Source: Byssovorax sp.
Lineage (GTDB): Bacteria > Myxococcota_A > Polyangia > Polyangiales > Polyangiaceae
Assembly: GCA_025362495.1 (NCBI GenBank)
Contig: JANYGI010000112.1
Location: 1 to 36,021 of the forward strand
DNA length: 36,021 nucleotides
Direction: 5' to 3'
Shown here: piece by piece, positions 8,117 to 17,800 of the stretch
Layout of the letters: every line of letters starts with the position of its first letter
Numbering within the stretch: position 1 is the stretch's first letter
Position numbers and translations under genes: made by a program
The notes under the pieces: generated by a model
The model's database searches: none
The model's input: only the letters and a program-made list of their open reading frames with translations
What the model was told of the DNA's origin: nothing

Positions 8117-8923
8117 ATGACGGTGCGCATCGAGGCGGCGATCTTCGACTGGGCTGGAACCACGGTCGATCACGGGTGCATGGCGCCGGTCGCCGCGTTC
8201 CTGGAGGTGTTCCGGCGCCGCGGGGTGATCGTCTCGGCGGCCGAGGCGCGCGGGCCGATGGGCACCCACAAGCGGACGCACATCCAGACGCTGTGCGCGC
8301 TGCCCGAGGTCGCCCGGCAGTGGCGCGCGGCGTTCGATCGCGCGCCGACCGCGGCCGACGTCGACGCGATGTTCGCCGAGTTCATCCCGCTCCAGCTCGC
8401 GGTGCTGCCCGAGCACGCCGAGCCCGTGCCCGGGTGCCTCGACGCCGTCGCCGCGCTGCGGGCCCGGGGGCTGCGCGTCGGATCGACCACCGGCTTCACG
8501 CGCGCGATGATGGATGTGCTCGCGCCCGAGGCCGCGAAGCGCGGGTTCGCGCCCGACGTGATCGTCACCGCCGACGAGGTCCGCCACGCGCGCCCGTGGC
8601 CGGACATGTGCTTGCGCAACGTGATGGAGCTCTGCGTGTCGGCCGTCGACGCGTGCGTGAAGATCGACGACACGATCGCCGGGATCGAAGAGGGCCTGCG
8701 CGCCGGCATGTGGACGGTCGGCGTCGTGATGACGGGCAACGAGCTCGGCCGCACCGAGAGCGAGCTCGCGGCGATGGATCCAAGCGAGCGAGCGCGCCTC
8801 CGCGTCGCGGGACACGCGCGCCTGCGGGCGGCGGGCGCTCACGCCGTGATCGACGGGATCGCCGAGCTACCCGCGGTGATCGCCGCGTTCGAGGCGCGCT
8901 CGCGCAGCTCGCGCGCGGCCTGA
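8117..8923 (+). CDS. phnX: Phosphonoacetaldehyde hydrolase (phosphonatase)
   Basis: A 268-aa HAD-superfamily enzyme that cleaves the C-P bond of phosphonoacetaldehyde to acetaldehyde and phosphate, the second step of 2-aminoethylphosphonate breakdown. Visible marks: nucleophile and acid Asp in IFDWAGTTVDHG near the N-terminus, the family-specific cap Lys in MGTHKRTHI (Schiff-base lysine), STTGFTRAMMDVL for motif II, RPWPDMC, and KIDDT for the Mg-binding acidic motif; GMWTVGV and ELG follow as in known PhnX proteins. The second acidic position after DDT is Gly, as I recall for proteobacterial rather than Bacillus enzymes. ATG at 8117 is preferred over GTG at 8108 by family length. The usual partner transaminase phnW is not in the window, so the pathway is split or the substrate comes from elsewhere. 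Confidence 0.95.
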   Translation: MTVRIEAAIFDWAGTTVDHGCMAPVAAFLEVFRRRGVIVSAAEARGPMGTHKRTHIQTLCALPEVARQWRAAFDRAPTAADVDAMFAEFIPLQLAVLPEHAEPVPGCLDAVAALRARGLRVGSTTGFTRAMMDVLAPEAAKRGFAPDVIVTADEVRHARPWPDMCLRNVMELCVSAVDACVKIDDTIAGIEEGLRAGMWTVGVVMTGNELGRTESELAAMDPSERARLRVAGHARLRAAGAHAVIDGIAELPAVIAAFEARSRSSRAA

Positions 8924-8933
8924 ACGCCGAGGC

Positions 8934-10073
8934 TCAACCGCCCGTCGCGAGCTGCGCGTCGAGGAAGCGCGTCACCTCGTCGAGGAGCGCGGGCGCGAGC
9001 TCGTGGCCGATGTCGTCGGGCGTGATCTGGCGGGCGTCGGGCCGGCTGATGCAGTTGAGCGCGTGGGTGACGCAGTCGAGGATCCGCACGCGGTGCGCGG
9101 CGCGCGGCGAGGCGTCGAGCCAGCGCGCCCAGGCTTCGATCTCCGAGGGTGCGACGTTGTAATCGTAGCTCCCGCCGAGGACGAGCAGCGGCCGATCGAG
9201 CGCGCGGGCCAGCGCCGGCGCGGCCTGCGCGAGCTCGATCCACGACGCCCACATCGCCGCGGGTTGCCCGAGGATCGGATCGCCGAGGTGGGTGCCGCGT
9301 TCGATCTGAGCGAGGGCGTGCGCCGCGTCGTGGAGCTGCTTGCCGTCGGCCTCGGCGCGCTCGACCTGGCCGGCGATCGTGAACGACCAGCGCACGCGCT
9401 CGCTCTGCTGCTCGAGCACGACGCTCATGGTGTGGAACGGCGGCGCGAGCATGACGCCGGCGCGCACGCCCGGCCGCTCGGTGAGCAGCACCGGCACGAG
9501 CTGCCCGCCTTCGCTGTGGCCGACGAAGAAGGTGCGCGCGGGATCGACGGCGGGGCTCTTCATCACGGCGTCGAGCGCGGCCACGGCGTCGCCCACGTAC
9601 TCGGACGTGGAGAACGCCTCCGCGAGCATGCTGTACGGGATCGAGCTCGGGCCATTGTCGGCGCAGTCGTTGAAGCTGCCGCAGGTGCGTTTGTCGTAGC
9701 GATACACCGCGAATCCATGGCTCGCGAGGGCCGCGGCGAGGCGCTGGTAGACGGGCAGCTCGAAGCCGAAGCCAAGGCCGATCTGCCCGCGCATCACGCC
9801 GTCGCGCGACATCGGCCCGCTGCCGTGGACGACGACGACGACGGGGACGCGGGCCCCGACGTCGCGCGCGGGTAGCGTCAACGTGCCCTGGAGGTGCCAG
9901 AGGCCGCGGTCGAACCCGAGGGGCACGTCTTCCTGCGCAAGGCGCGCGCGTGGCGGCGCGACCTCGTGACGGGGCGGCGGGAGCGGCGCGGCGGGAGGCG
10001 CGGGAACCACGATCGGCGCGCAGCCGGCGAGGGCGAGGAGCACGACGGCGAGGCGCGTGGCGACGAGGCTCAA
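8934..10073 (-). CDS. Lipoprotein alpha/beta hydrolase
   Basis: A 379-aa predicted exported lipoprotein hydrolase. The start is uncertain: the frame is open up to 10280, but a TTG at 10073 gives a compact lipoprotein signal (MSLVATRLAVVLLALAGC) with lipobox L-A-G-C at Cys18, whereas the longer version would put an unlikely Arg/Pro-rich stretch first. After a Pro-rich tether the fold shows VVVVHGSGPMSRDG (oxyanion region, 79-92), FAVYRYDKR, nucleophile Ser187 in GHSEGG, LLVLGGSYDYNV around the acid, and a late His in DCVTHALN. The pattern fits the dienelactone-hydrolase/BAAT-like COG1073 hydrolases; substrate unknown. Extra Cys residues (RTCGSFNDCADNG) could form a disulfide in the envelope. 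Its 3' end is 10 nt from the convergent phnX stop. Confidence 0.82.
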   Translation of the reverse strand: MSLVATRLAVVLLALAGCAPIVVPAPPAAPLPPPRHEVAPPRARLAQEDVPLGFDRGLWHLQGTLTLPARDVGARVPVVVVVHGSGPMSRDGVMRGQIGLGFGFELPVYQRLAAALASHGFAVYRYDKRTCGSFNDCADNGPSSIPYSMLAEAFSTSEYVGDAVAALDAVMKSPAVDPARTFFVGHSEGGQLVPVLLTERPGVRAGVMLAPPFHTMSVVLEQQSERVRWSFTIAGQVERAEADGKQLHDAAHALAQIERGTHLGDPILGQPAAMWASWIELAQAAPALARALDRPLLVLGGSYDYNVAPSEIEAWARWLDASPRAAHRVRILDCVTHALNCISRPDARQITPDDIGHELAPALLDEVTRFLDAQLATGG

Positions 10074-10321
10074 GCGTCGAGGGTAGCCTTTTTCCCGCGG
10101 GCGGGAGGGCGCGGCGACCCGAGCGGCGCTCGTCGGCTCCGCGCGGGCGCCGTCGCGCCGGGCGAAAGGCGACCTTCGTCGGACTGTCGTTGACAGCGAC
10201 GCGCCTCGCGTTCGACGCTCGCCCCTGCCTGCCCGCGATCCGCGCGGACCAGGCGTCACCACTGCACTTCGTCTGCCCATTCGACGGGGGGCTTCACTCC
10301 CCTTCGAGGACAGGAGTACGC

Positions 10322-10633
10322 GTGAGCAACATTCGATTCCAGATCGATCGCATCGGCAATTTCTCTCCGGATACCCAGCAGGACGGCAAGGTCGACGACA
10401 CGGTCTCGTTCGTCCTCGCGGACGGAGCGACGTTCGCGAGCGTGTACATCTTCAGCGGCTCATCCGCGCCGGACTCCACCCTCTTCGGCACCGTCTCGGT
10501 GCGGGCGGCCAGCACCGCGACAATCCTCTCGTCGGCCGTCGTCAACCGCCTCTACACGCTCTCCGTTTCCGACACGCTCGTCGTGGATGACGAGACCGTG
10601 ATCAAGAATGGCACGATCAAGGTAGGTAGCTGA
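10322..10633 (+). CDS. Small beta-rich protein of unknown function
   Basis: A 103-aa protein that I do not recognise. The GTG at 10322 has AGGAG at 10312-10316 (5-nt spacing), so this start is preferred although the frame stays open much further upstream, where codon use is poor. The sequence is rich in Thr, Ser, Val and alternating hydrophobic residues (VSFVLADGATFASVYIF, TILSSAVVNRLYTL), suggesting a small beta-sandwich. There are no Cys residues, signal peptide or membrane segment. Third-position GC is lower than in neighbours. The stop is 6 nt from the end of the convergent TPR kinase gene. Confidence 0.7.
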   Translation: MSNIRFQIDRIGNFSPDTQQDGKVDDTVSFVLADGATFASVYIFSGSSAPDSTLFGTVSVRAASTATILSSAVVNRLYTLSVSDTLVVDDETVIKNGTIKVGS

Positions 10634-10639
10634 GCGTCG

Positions 10640-13600
10640 CTATCGTGGGGTGCCGAGGAGCCGCGCCTGCGCCGCCTCCTGGCTCCACGCGTGATCGAGG
10701 TTGGGGTTCGCCGCGAGCGCCCGGGTGAAGTCTTCTCCGGCGCGCGCGGCGAGCTCGCGTTGCGCGGCGGGATCGGCCGAGATTCGAGCCTGGATCAGCA
10801 GGAGCCGCGCCCGCAGGATCCGGGCGTCCGGCCACTCGGGTCGCGCAGTGAGCACCTGCGCCGCGAGCGCGAGGCCTCGTTGCAGCGGCGGCGCCGGGTC
10901 GCGATTGGCCTTCTTCTGCGCGGCGGCCCAGGCCACGCAGAAGTCGCCGAAGATCAGCCGATAGTCCAGCTCCTCGGGGGCCAGATCGATGGCTTTTTGC
11001 AGCTCGTCGGCGGCAGACTCGAAGTCTGCGGGCGAGGCCTTCTGCGCGAGGAAGCGCGCCAGGAGGCCGCGAGTCGCGCCGAGGCCGAGGTGCGCTGCGG
11101 CCTCGCTCGGGTTCTGCTTCACGCCGCGGAGGAGCACCGCCGAGGCCTGGTCGAGGTGCGCTCGCGGATCGCGGCCACGCTCGATCTCTCGGGTGGCCAG
11201 GAACGCGTGGACCATCCCCAGATTCGCCCACAGCGTCGGTAGCTCCGGCGACAGCGCGACGGCGCGCAGCCGCGCGGCCAGGGCGGCTCGCGCGCTCTCG
11301 TCGGAATCCTCGCCACGCGCGAGCTGGAAGCGGGCCCGCTGAAGCCACGCTTCACCGACGTTGTCGTGCGCGGAGGCCTGCTCCGGCGCTGCCGCCACCG
11401 CCGCGTCGAGCTCCGTCAGTGCCTGTTGAACCAGCGAGTCGGGGCTCTGGCCGCGGTCCCAGACCTCGCGCGCCAGCTCGAGCAGGGTAGTCCCGGCCCC
11501 CGAGTGGAGGTGCCACATCGTGGGGTTGATGACGAGTCCCTGACGGTACGAGTCGAGCGCCTTCGTCCACTCCGGGCGCCCGTCCCGGCCGTGGGAGCGG
11601 TCGCGGTAACCCATGCTCGCGTGGACCTCGCCCCCGTAGAAATGAGGCACCACGTGCTTGGGGTTGAGAGAGCGTGCCCTGTCGAGGGCGACCCGGGCCC
11701 GCTCCAGATCGCCGTCGGGATCCGGGGTACGCGGCCGCATCGCGCGCATGAAGTACGTTGTCCCGAGGTTGATCCAGGCCGGCACCTTGCGGTCGTCGAG
11801 CCGCGTCGCGGCGAGGTAAGCGTCGATCGTCTTGCCCCGGTCGGGGAGCGAGTCGACGGCGATCTGATCCTCGTAGTCGGCCAGGGTCTGGTAAATCAAA
11901 CCGAGGTAGAGCTGATAGTCGTAGTCACGATCGCCGGGGGCGATCCCCTCGAAGATGGCGATGGCCTTGCCGAGCTCGGCGCGGGGATCGAGGTTGTGCT
12001 CCTGGCGGTAGGAGCCTGACTGGTAATAGCTCTTCCCGAGCTCCATCCGGCCCTGGGTCTTCGTGGGGGCTAGGGCGACGGCCGCCTCGGCCGCGGTGAT
12101 CGCCTTGGCCATGAGGTCATCGACGTTGCCCCCGAGATCGGCCTCGTGCTCGGCGAAGCGACGGTAGAGGCTGGCCTGGAGCACGCGCGAGGCATAGTGA
12201 TCAGGCAGGGCGGTGAGCGCCTTTTTCGTGGCCTCTTCCCCGCGCTCGAAGTGCGGTTTGACGTCGCCCTGGCCATAGAGCTCCATCAGCATCGCGGCGT
12301 ACTCGAGCTCTCCCAGGGCTTCATGCACCGTGGGAGCGCTCTCGCCGATGGCGCCCGCCGCCGCGTACGCCGCCCGCCCCGCCTCGAAGTCCGCCAGCGC
12401 CCCTTCGCGCTCCCCCTCTTGCCAGCGCCGCGCCGCCCGCGCTTCGAGCACGTCGCCGCGCAGCGCCGGAGCCTCGTAGAACCATGGTAATCCCACTCCG
12501 ATCGCGTCGAGCCGCGCGAGCGCGTCGTCGAGGCGTCCTTCGTAGAACGCCACCAGGGCCGCCACGTAGTCGGCAGAAGGCACCTCCGCGCCCTGGCTCT
12601 GCCGAAGGTAGGCGAGGGCCGGATCGCGATACCGACGCTCGATGTCGCGCCTCCGCTCCTCGCGCTGATCTTTGCTCTCGATCCGCTCGACCTCGCGGAG
12701 CTCGACGGCGTAGAGCCGCCCCATCACCAGCGCCAGCGCGTAGGCCGCGCGCGGCTCGTGATAGCCATGCTGCCAGGCGGACTCGAGCTGCTCGCGCGCC
12801 CGCGCCTCGTCGCCGAGCGCGAGATAACCGCGGCCGAGAGCGTAGCTCCCCGGCCCCTCCGCCAGTGGCCCAGCCTTGCTGATCTCCGCCGACAGCTCGC
12901 TCATCCGCGCCCGGATGGTGGCCTGATCCCCGCGGATGTCGTGGAGCCGCGAGAGCGCCGAATACCGCGCCTGCGACTCGATGCGTTCGACGAGCTCGGT
13001 GAAGCGCTGCGCCAGCCGCTCGCGCGCCGCCGCCTCGCGTCGCGTCGAGATCCCCCAGCCCAGCGCGAGCAAGAGGAGCGAGGCCGCCGCCGTCGCGGCG
13101 ATCAGCAGCCCCCGGTGCTTCATCAGCCGCTTGCGCAGCCGGTACCAGGCGCCGATCGATCGGGCCTCGACGGGATCGCCGCGGAGGAAGCGGTCGAGAT
13201 CCTCGGCGAGCGCGCGCGCCGAGTCGTAGCGGGCGGAGCGGTCTTTCTCGAGGCATTTGAGCGCTATCGCCTCGAGATCGGCGGGGATGTCGGGATCGAT
13301 CGCCCGCGGCGCGAGCGGCTCGGCGGTGGCGATGTTGCTGAGCACCTCGAGCGCGTTCTCGCCCGGGACCGACGCCTCGCCGGTGAGCAGGTAATACAGC
13401 GTCGCTCCGAGGCTGTAGACGTCGGCGCGGCGGTCGAGCCGCTGCACCTCACCGCGGGCCTGCTCGGGCGCCATGTAGTGGGGAGTCCCGAGGACGGTGC
13501 CAGTCTCGGTCGCGCCCTCTTTCCAGTCGCGCGCCAGGCCGAAGTCCATCACATAGGCCCTGAGGCGGCCGTCGTCGCTGCGCTCGACCATGATGTTCCC

Positions 13601-14374
13601 GGGCTTGAGATCGCGGTGAATGATCCCCGCGCGGTGCGCCTCGTGGATGCCGAGCGCCGCGTCGCGGAGGAGCATCGCCTTCTGCTCGACGGTGAGCTCG
13701 CGCGCGAGCGCTCCCAGCGTCTCGCCCGCGATGTACTGCATGGCGATGTAGACCTCGCCCCGCGCCTCGCCGACTTCGTAGACTTTGCAGACGCGCTCGT
13801 GATCGACGCGCGCCTGGGCGCGGGCCTCCGAGATCAGCCGCGCCACGTGCGCCGGATCGTCGCTGCGCACGAATTTTATCGCCACCTCGCGCCGCAGCCG
13901 GAGATCGCGCGCGAGGAAGACCTTGCCCATCCCGCCCTGGCCGAGGAAGCGGATCGGCTGATACCGATCCCAGCCGACGATGGGGAAGTCCGGCACGCCG
14001 CGCGGCAGCGCGAGGCGCGCGGGATCGAGGGTGGCCGTCACGTCGGGATCGGCCATGGCGGCGGCGATCGCGGCGGCCGCGGCGCTCGGCGGCGGCGCGT
14101 GGATCGTCGAGCCGAGCGCGTCGTCGGAGAAGTCTTTGCCGCGCTCGGTCGACGGCGGCGGCACGCTCGCGGTCGCGTCGGCGTCGCCCCCGACGCCCGC
14201 CAGCCGTCGCAGCGACGTCAGCGTCTCTTGCGAAATTTGCCCGCGATCTCGCAGCAGATCGAGCGGCTTGCGCTTCGCGGCCATCGCCTCGGCGCGGAGC
14301 ACCTCGGCCTCCTCGGTGGCGACGATGCCCTCCGCGCGCGCGACGCGCAGCTCGGCCTCGTGATCCTGGAACAC
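10640..14374 (-). CDS. Ser/Thr protein kinase with transmembrane segment and TPR-rich C-terminal half
   Basis: A 1244-aa kinase. An N-terminal charged helical segment (1-60, with KPLDLLRDRGQIS) precedes a Pro/Ala linker. The Hanks-type kinase domain lies at about 138-405: Gly loop FLGQGGMGKVF (143-153), Lys167 in VAIKF, catalytic HRDLKPGNIM near 253, MDFGLARD, GTPHYMAPEQARG. A single hydrophobic segment follows near 420-441, then about 800 residues of tetratricopeptide-like helical pairs (for example YALGRGYLALGDEARAREQLE, PAWINLGTTYFMRA, PTLWANLGMVHAFLA). The topology is a cytoplasmic kinase and a TPR array on the far side of the inner membrane or an extended scaffold (inference). Such kinases are abundant in myxobacteria and signal through protein contacts; the target is unknown. 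It is divergent from the small membrane protein at 14494 with 119 bp between them. Confidence 0.93.
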   Translation of the reverse strand: MFQDHEAELRVARAEGIVATEEAEVLRAEAMAAKRKPLDLLRDRGQISQETLTSLRRLAGVGGDADATASVPPPSTERGKDFSDDALGSTIHAPPPSAAAAAIAAAMADPDVTATLDPARLALPRGVPDFPIVGWDRYQPIRFLGQGGMGKVFLARDLRLRREVAIKFVRSDDPAHVARLISEARAQARVDHERVCKVYEVGEARGEVYIAMQYIAGETLGALARELTVEQKAMLLRDAALGIHEAHRAGIIHRDLKPGNIMVERSDDGRLRAYVMDFGLARDWKEGATETGTVLGTPHYMAPEQARGEVQRLDRRADVYSLGATLYYLLTGEASVPGENALEVLSNIATAEPLAPRAIDPDIPADLEAIALKCLEKDRSARYDSARALAEDLDRFLRGDPVEARSIGAWYRLRKRLMKHRGLLIAATAAASLLLLALGWGISTRREAAARERLAQRFTELVERIESQARYSALSRLHDIRGDQATIRARMSELSAEISKAGPLAEGPGSYALGRGYLALGDEARAREQLESAWQHGYHEPRAAYALALVMGRLYAVELREVERIESKDQREERRRDIERRYRDPALAYLRQSQGAEVPSADYVAALVAFYEGRLDDALARLDAIGVGLPWFYEAPALRGDVLEARAARRWQEGEREGALADFEAGRAAYAAAGAIGESAPTVHEALGELEYAAMLMELYGQGDVKPHFERGEEATKKALTALPDHYASRVLQASLYRRFAEHEADLGGNVDDLMAKAITAAEAAVALAPTKTQGRMELGKSYYQSGSYRQEHNLDPRAELGKAIAIFEGIAPGDRDYDYQLYLGLIYQTLADYEDQIAVDSLPDRGKTIDAYLAATRLDDRKVPAWINLGTTYFMRAMRPRTPDPDGDLERARVALDRARSLNPKHVVPHFYGGEVHASMGYRDRSHGRDGRPEWTKALDSYRQGLVINPTMWHLHSGAGTTLLELAREVWDRGQSPDSLVQQALTELDAAVAAAPEQASAHDNVGEAWLQRARFQLARGEDSDESARAALAARLRAVALSPELPTLWANLGMVHAFLATREIERGRDPRAHLDQASAVLLRGVKQNPSEAAAHLGLGATRGLLARFLAQKASPADFESAADELQKAIDLAPEELDYRLIFGDFCVAWAAAQKKANRDPAPPLQRGLALAAQVLTARPEWPDARILRARLLLIQARISADPAAQRELAARAGEDFTRALAANPNLDHAWSQEAAQARLLGTPR

Positions 14375-14493
14375 GACGCCGAACGTATCCGATCCAACGC
14401 GATCGCGGGCGCCTGCTCGCGCCGGATCGGCCCGCCGCGCGCGCCGCGGCCAGCGCCGCTCGCTCGCGCGCGGCGTCGTGATATACGTCGACG

Positions 14494-14799
14494 ATGCTTC
14501 AGGGAGCTCTGATCGGTCTCATCGTGGCGGTCGTCATGATGTTCATGCAGCGGCGCAACGCGAAGAACGGCACCGGCATCGCAGGCAACCTGGAGCGGGT
14601 GCTCGCCGAGCGCGGCGCGCTCACGCTGAGCGAAGCGGCGACGGCCGTCGGCAAAGGCTCGTTCATGGGCCGCGGCGAGGTCGCCCAGGCGCTCAACGCG
14701 CTCTCGTCGGTCGGCAAGGTGCGGATCATCCAGGCGCCCGAGGGGACTCCGCAGCTCCAGAAGGTCGACCACATCCGCTACGAGCGCGTCGCGAGCTGA
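14494..14799 (+). CDS. Small membrane-anchored protein with winged-helix-like C-terminus
   Basis: A 101-aa protein of unknown function. Residues 1-18 (MLQGALIGLIVAVVMMFM) form a membrane anchor followed by a basic stop-transfer QRRNAK. The remaining soluble part, with ERVLAERGALTLSEAATAVGKGSF and GEVAQALNALSSVGKVRII, has the helix-helix-strand look of a small winged-helix domain, where A/L-rich helices precede a VRII-type strand. DNA binding is not demonstrated; the fold is also used for protein contacts. It is divergent from the TPR kinase gene and convergent with the Omp85 gene (63-bp gap with an imperfect hairpin). Confidence 0.72.
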   Translation: MLQGALIGLIVAVVMMFMQRRNAKNGTGIAGNLERVLAERGALTLSEAATAVGKGSFMGRGEVAQALNALSSVGKVRIIQAPEGTPQLQKVDHIRYERVAS

Positions 14800-14815
14800 G
14801 CTGTCCCTCGCGATC

Positions 14816-14847
14816 GCCGGCGTCGAGTCCGTGGACTTCTCACCGGC
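14816..14847. terminator. Imperfect nested hairpin between convergent genes
   Basis: In the 63 bp between the convergent membrane-protein and Omp85 genes, an outer GCCGG/CCGGC pair (14816-14820 with 14843-14847) encloses an inner AGTCC/GGACT pair (14826-14830 with 14833-14837). The structure is weak but its position between two stop codons suits a bidirectional terminator. Confidence 0.3.
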
Positions 14848-14862
14848 CCACGAGAGTGGCAA

Positions 14863-17800
14863 TCAGAAGAGGCCGATGGAGAAGTGGAATGCTCCAAAAT
14901 CCTCCCACTGGCGTCGGTTCATGTTGATGCCGTAGTCGAGCGCGATGGGCCCGATCGGCGTCGCGATCCGCAGGCCGGCGCCGAGCGCATACCGCAGCAC
15001 CAGGATATCGACGGTCGCGCTCCCCGACCACAGGTTGCCCGCGTCGACGAAGACCCCGGCCTGGAACGTCTCCGTCAGGGGGACGCGGAGCTCGGCGCGG
15101 GGATTGACCATGACGTCGCCGCCGCGGATCTGGACGTCGCAGATCGAGAGCGGGTGCTTCGTGGTGGGGGGAAAGCCGGGCTCGGTGCAGCGCGTGGCGT
15201 CGCCGTCGAGGATCTTGTCGGCCACGTCCTGCGGGACGAGCGAGTCGGCGAGGAACGATCGCACCGAGTCGACGCCGCCCAGGAAGAACAGGCGATCGGG
15301 GTACGTCTTGCTGTCGGCGACGAGCTGGAGGTTGTACCCGGCGGCGAGGCTCATCGCGAGGACGAGCTTGCGCGGCAGGCTGACGTAGACCGCGACGCGC
15401 CCGGTGAAGCGGAGAAAGTGGCTGACGTCGGTGGCGAGGTTGTTGTCGGCGACGAGCGGGAAGGCGTCGACGTGCTCGAGGCTCGTCGAGAAGAGCGCGC
15501 CGCGCGTGGCGTTGAAGGGGTTGTCGCGGAGATCCCAGGTGAAGTTGATCCGCTGCGAGAGCGCCAGCGTCAGGCCCTCGGGCGCGCGGAGGATCGCCAG
15601 GGCGCCGCGGTTGAAGATCGTCACGTCGTTGCGCTCGGCCGAGAAGCTGAGCTGCGACGCCAGGCCGCGGAACGGGCGGTACGAGAGCGTGGGGACGACG
15701 GCGTCCTTCGAGAGGCCGAAGTCGCGCTGGTTGTGGCGGATGTCGATCCCGTCGAGCGAGACGCTGAGCGCGGGCGAGAGGCCGATCTCGGGGAACGTGA
15801 GCGAGATGGTGTTCCGGCGCTCGAGGCGGTCGAGGATCGACAGCTCGGGCGAGCACACCGTGCAGCCGGGCACGCGGGTGATGCCGAAGTTCTGCCGCAC
15901 GCCCTCGTCGAGGATCAAAAAATCGGGCAGGTAGCCGAGCTGGAGGTGGAGGCCGAAGTTGATGGCGAGGCCGCCGATGTTGCGGCCTTCGAAGTCGACG
16001 CCGAAGCGCACGCCCTCGCCGGTGGAGAAGCCGAGGTGGCTGTCGATCGCGAACGGGTTCGACTCGGCGACGGTGATGACCACGCGCTTGCGCTTCTGCG
16101 GGACCTCGGGATCTTCGAGGGCCACCGAGACGCTGGAGAACACGCCGAGCGTGGCCAGGCGCTCCTCGCTCTGGCGCACGAGATCCTGCTGGTAATAGCC
16201 GCCGCGGCGGAGCTGCACGCGCCGCAGGATCACGCTCGTCACCGTGTGCTTGTTGCCCTTGACGACGATGCCTTCGACGACGACGCGATCGCGCTCGGTG
16301 ACGGTGAAGCGCACGCGCGCGCGGGTGCGATCCGGCGAGGGCTCGAGCGCGGCGACGACGTCGGCGTAGGCGTACCCGCGGAGGCGATACTCGTCGAGCA
16401 CGCGGATCCGCGCCGACTCGACGTCGACATTGGAGAGCGGTGAGCCGAGCGGCAGCGCCGCGATCTTGCCGAGGTCGCGCTCGGTGAGCGATTTGTTTCC
16501 CTCGAACGCGAGATCGTAGAGCGTCATCTGCGGGCCGAGGGCGATCGGGATCCGCAGCGTGAGCTCCGGCGAGCACTCGACGCCGTGCGCGGGATCGGGC
16601 CTGCAGGTGAAGCTCTCGGGGATGACGGGCTCGGGCAGGGGGAGGCCGAGCGAGTCCTTGAAGCAGCGGGCGTGAAGGTCCGACGGCGGCGGCTCGGGGA
16701 CGCATTTGTTCGCCGGCGACGAGCGCTTGCAGGTGGCGCGCATCGGCGTGAGCGGCCCGATCACGGCGTTGAGGTACCCCTTGCTGTGATAGAGGTCGCG
16801 CAGGTGCTTGAGGGCGCGCTCGTAGGTCTCGGGCGCGTACGTCACCAGCGGGTTGAGATCGGCCGGCAGGCCGCGTCCCCCGGTGCCCGACGTCGGCCCG
16901 AGGAGGCGGGCGATCATCCGGGGATCGCCGGCCGAGAACGTCTCCGAGCCGGGCAGCTCTTCGTCGAGGAAGCTGTCGATCTCGCTGCCGACGTCGTCGG
17001 CCGAGGCCTCCTTCGCGAGGCACGGGAACACCCGCTTGACGACGCGCACCTGGCGGTTCTCGCGCACCGTGAAGACCAGGTAATGCACGGGATCCGCCGG
17101 GGCGCCGCGCTCGACGCCGCTGACCTCGGCGTCGAAGAAGCCGCGCGCGACGTAGAACGCGCGCAGCCGATCGATGAGCTCGGCGAGGCGCCCGTCGGGC
17201 GCTTTTTCCAGGCCCAGCGCCTCGGTGAGCTGGTCGCCGTCGAAGGCGCGGTTGCCGTCGAACGAGGGCACGAGGCGCGGCCCGGCGTCGAGCTGGATCT
17301 CGAGCGTGCTGGCCCCGCCGATGTGGGTGATGTTGTGGTGGACCTCGGCGCGGAGGAAGCCTTTTTGCCGGAGCAGCTCGGTCATCTCGCGATCGGCGTC
17401 GGCGAGCGTGGGCTCGTCGAGGCGCGCCCCCGGCGTCACGCGGTACTTCGATTTGAGATCGCCGACCTCGCGATCGATGCGGGGATCGATGACGAAGACG
17501 CGCTGGAAGAGCGTCTGCGGCAGGCCCGGCGTGATCCGGATCGAGAGCACCACGGCCGTGGGATCGTCGGTGTCGGTGGTGTCGGCCTCGGCGCCGGTGA
17601 ATGGGAAGCCGTGCTGGCCGTAGTAGCGGCGGATCCGCGTGGCGATGAGGCCGAGGAGCGGAGCCGTGATCTCGCCGCCGTCGGCGACCTCGGCGGCCTC
17701 CAGCGTCGCCGCCGTGTCGAGCGCGCCGCCGGTGACCTGGATCCGCGCGATCAGGCGGCGCGGGAGCACGTGGACGCGGAGCACGGCGCCGTCGCCTTCG

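Noticed and set aside
8117-8923. Generic HAD phosphatase instead of phnX
   Set aside because: The cap lysine in MGTHK and the overall order of motifs fit phosphonatase specifically.
10190-10195. TTGACA as a -35 box for the 103-aa protein gene
   Set aside because: No hexamer resembling a -10 is found 15-19 nt downstream.
12758-14512. A 584-codon open frame antisense to the TPR kinase
   Set aside because: Low-complexity Arg/Ala/Glu composition and no motifs, while the minus strand carries complete kinase signatures.
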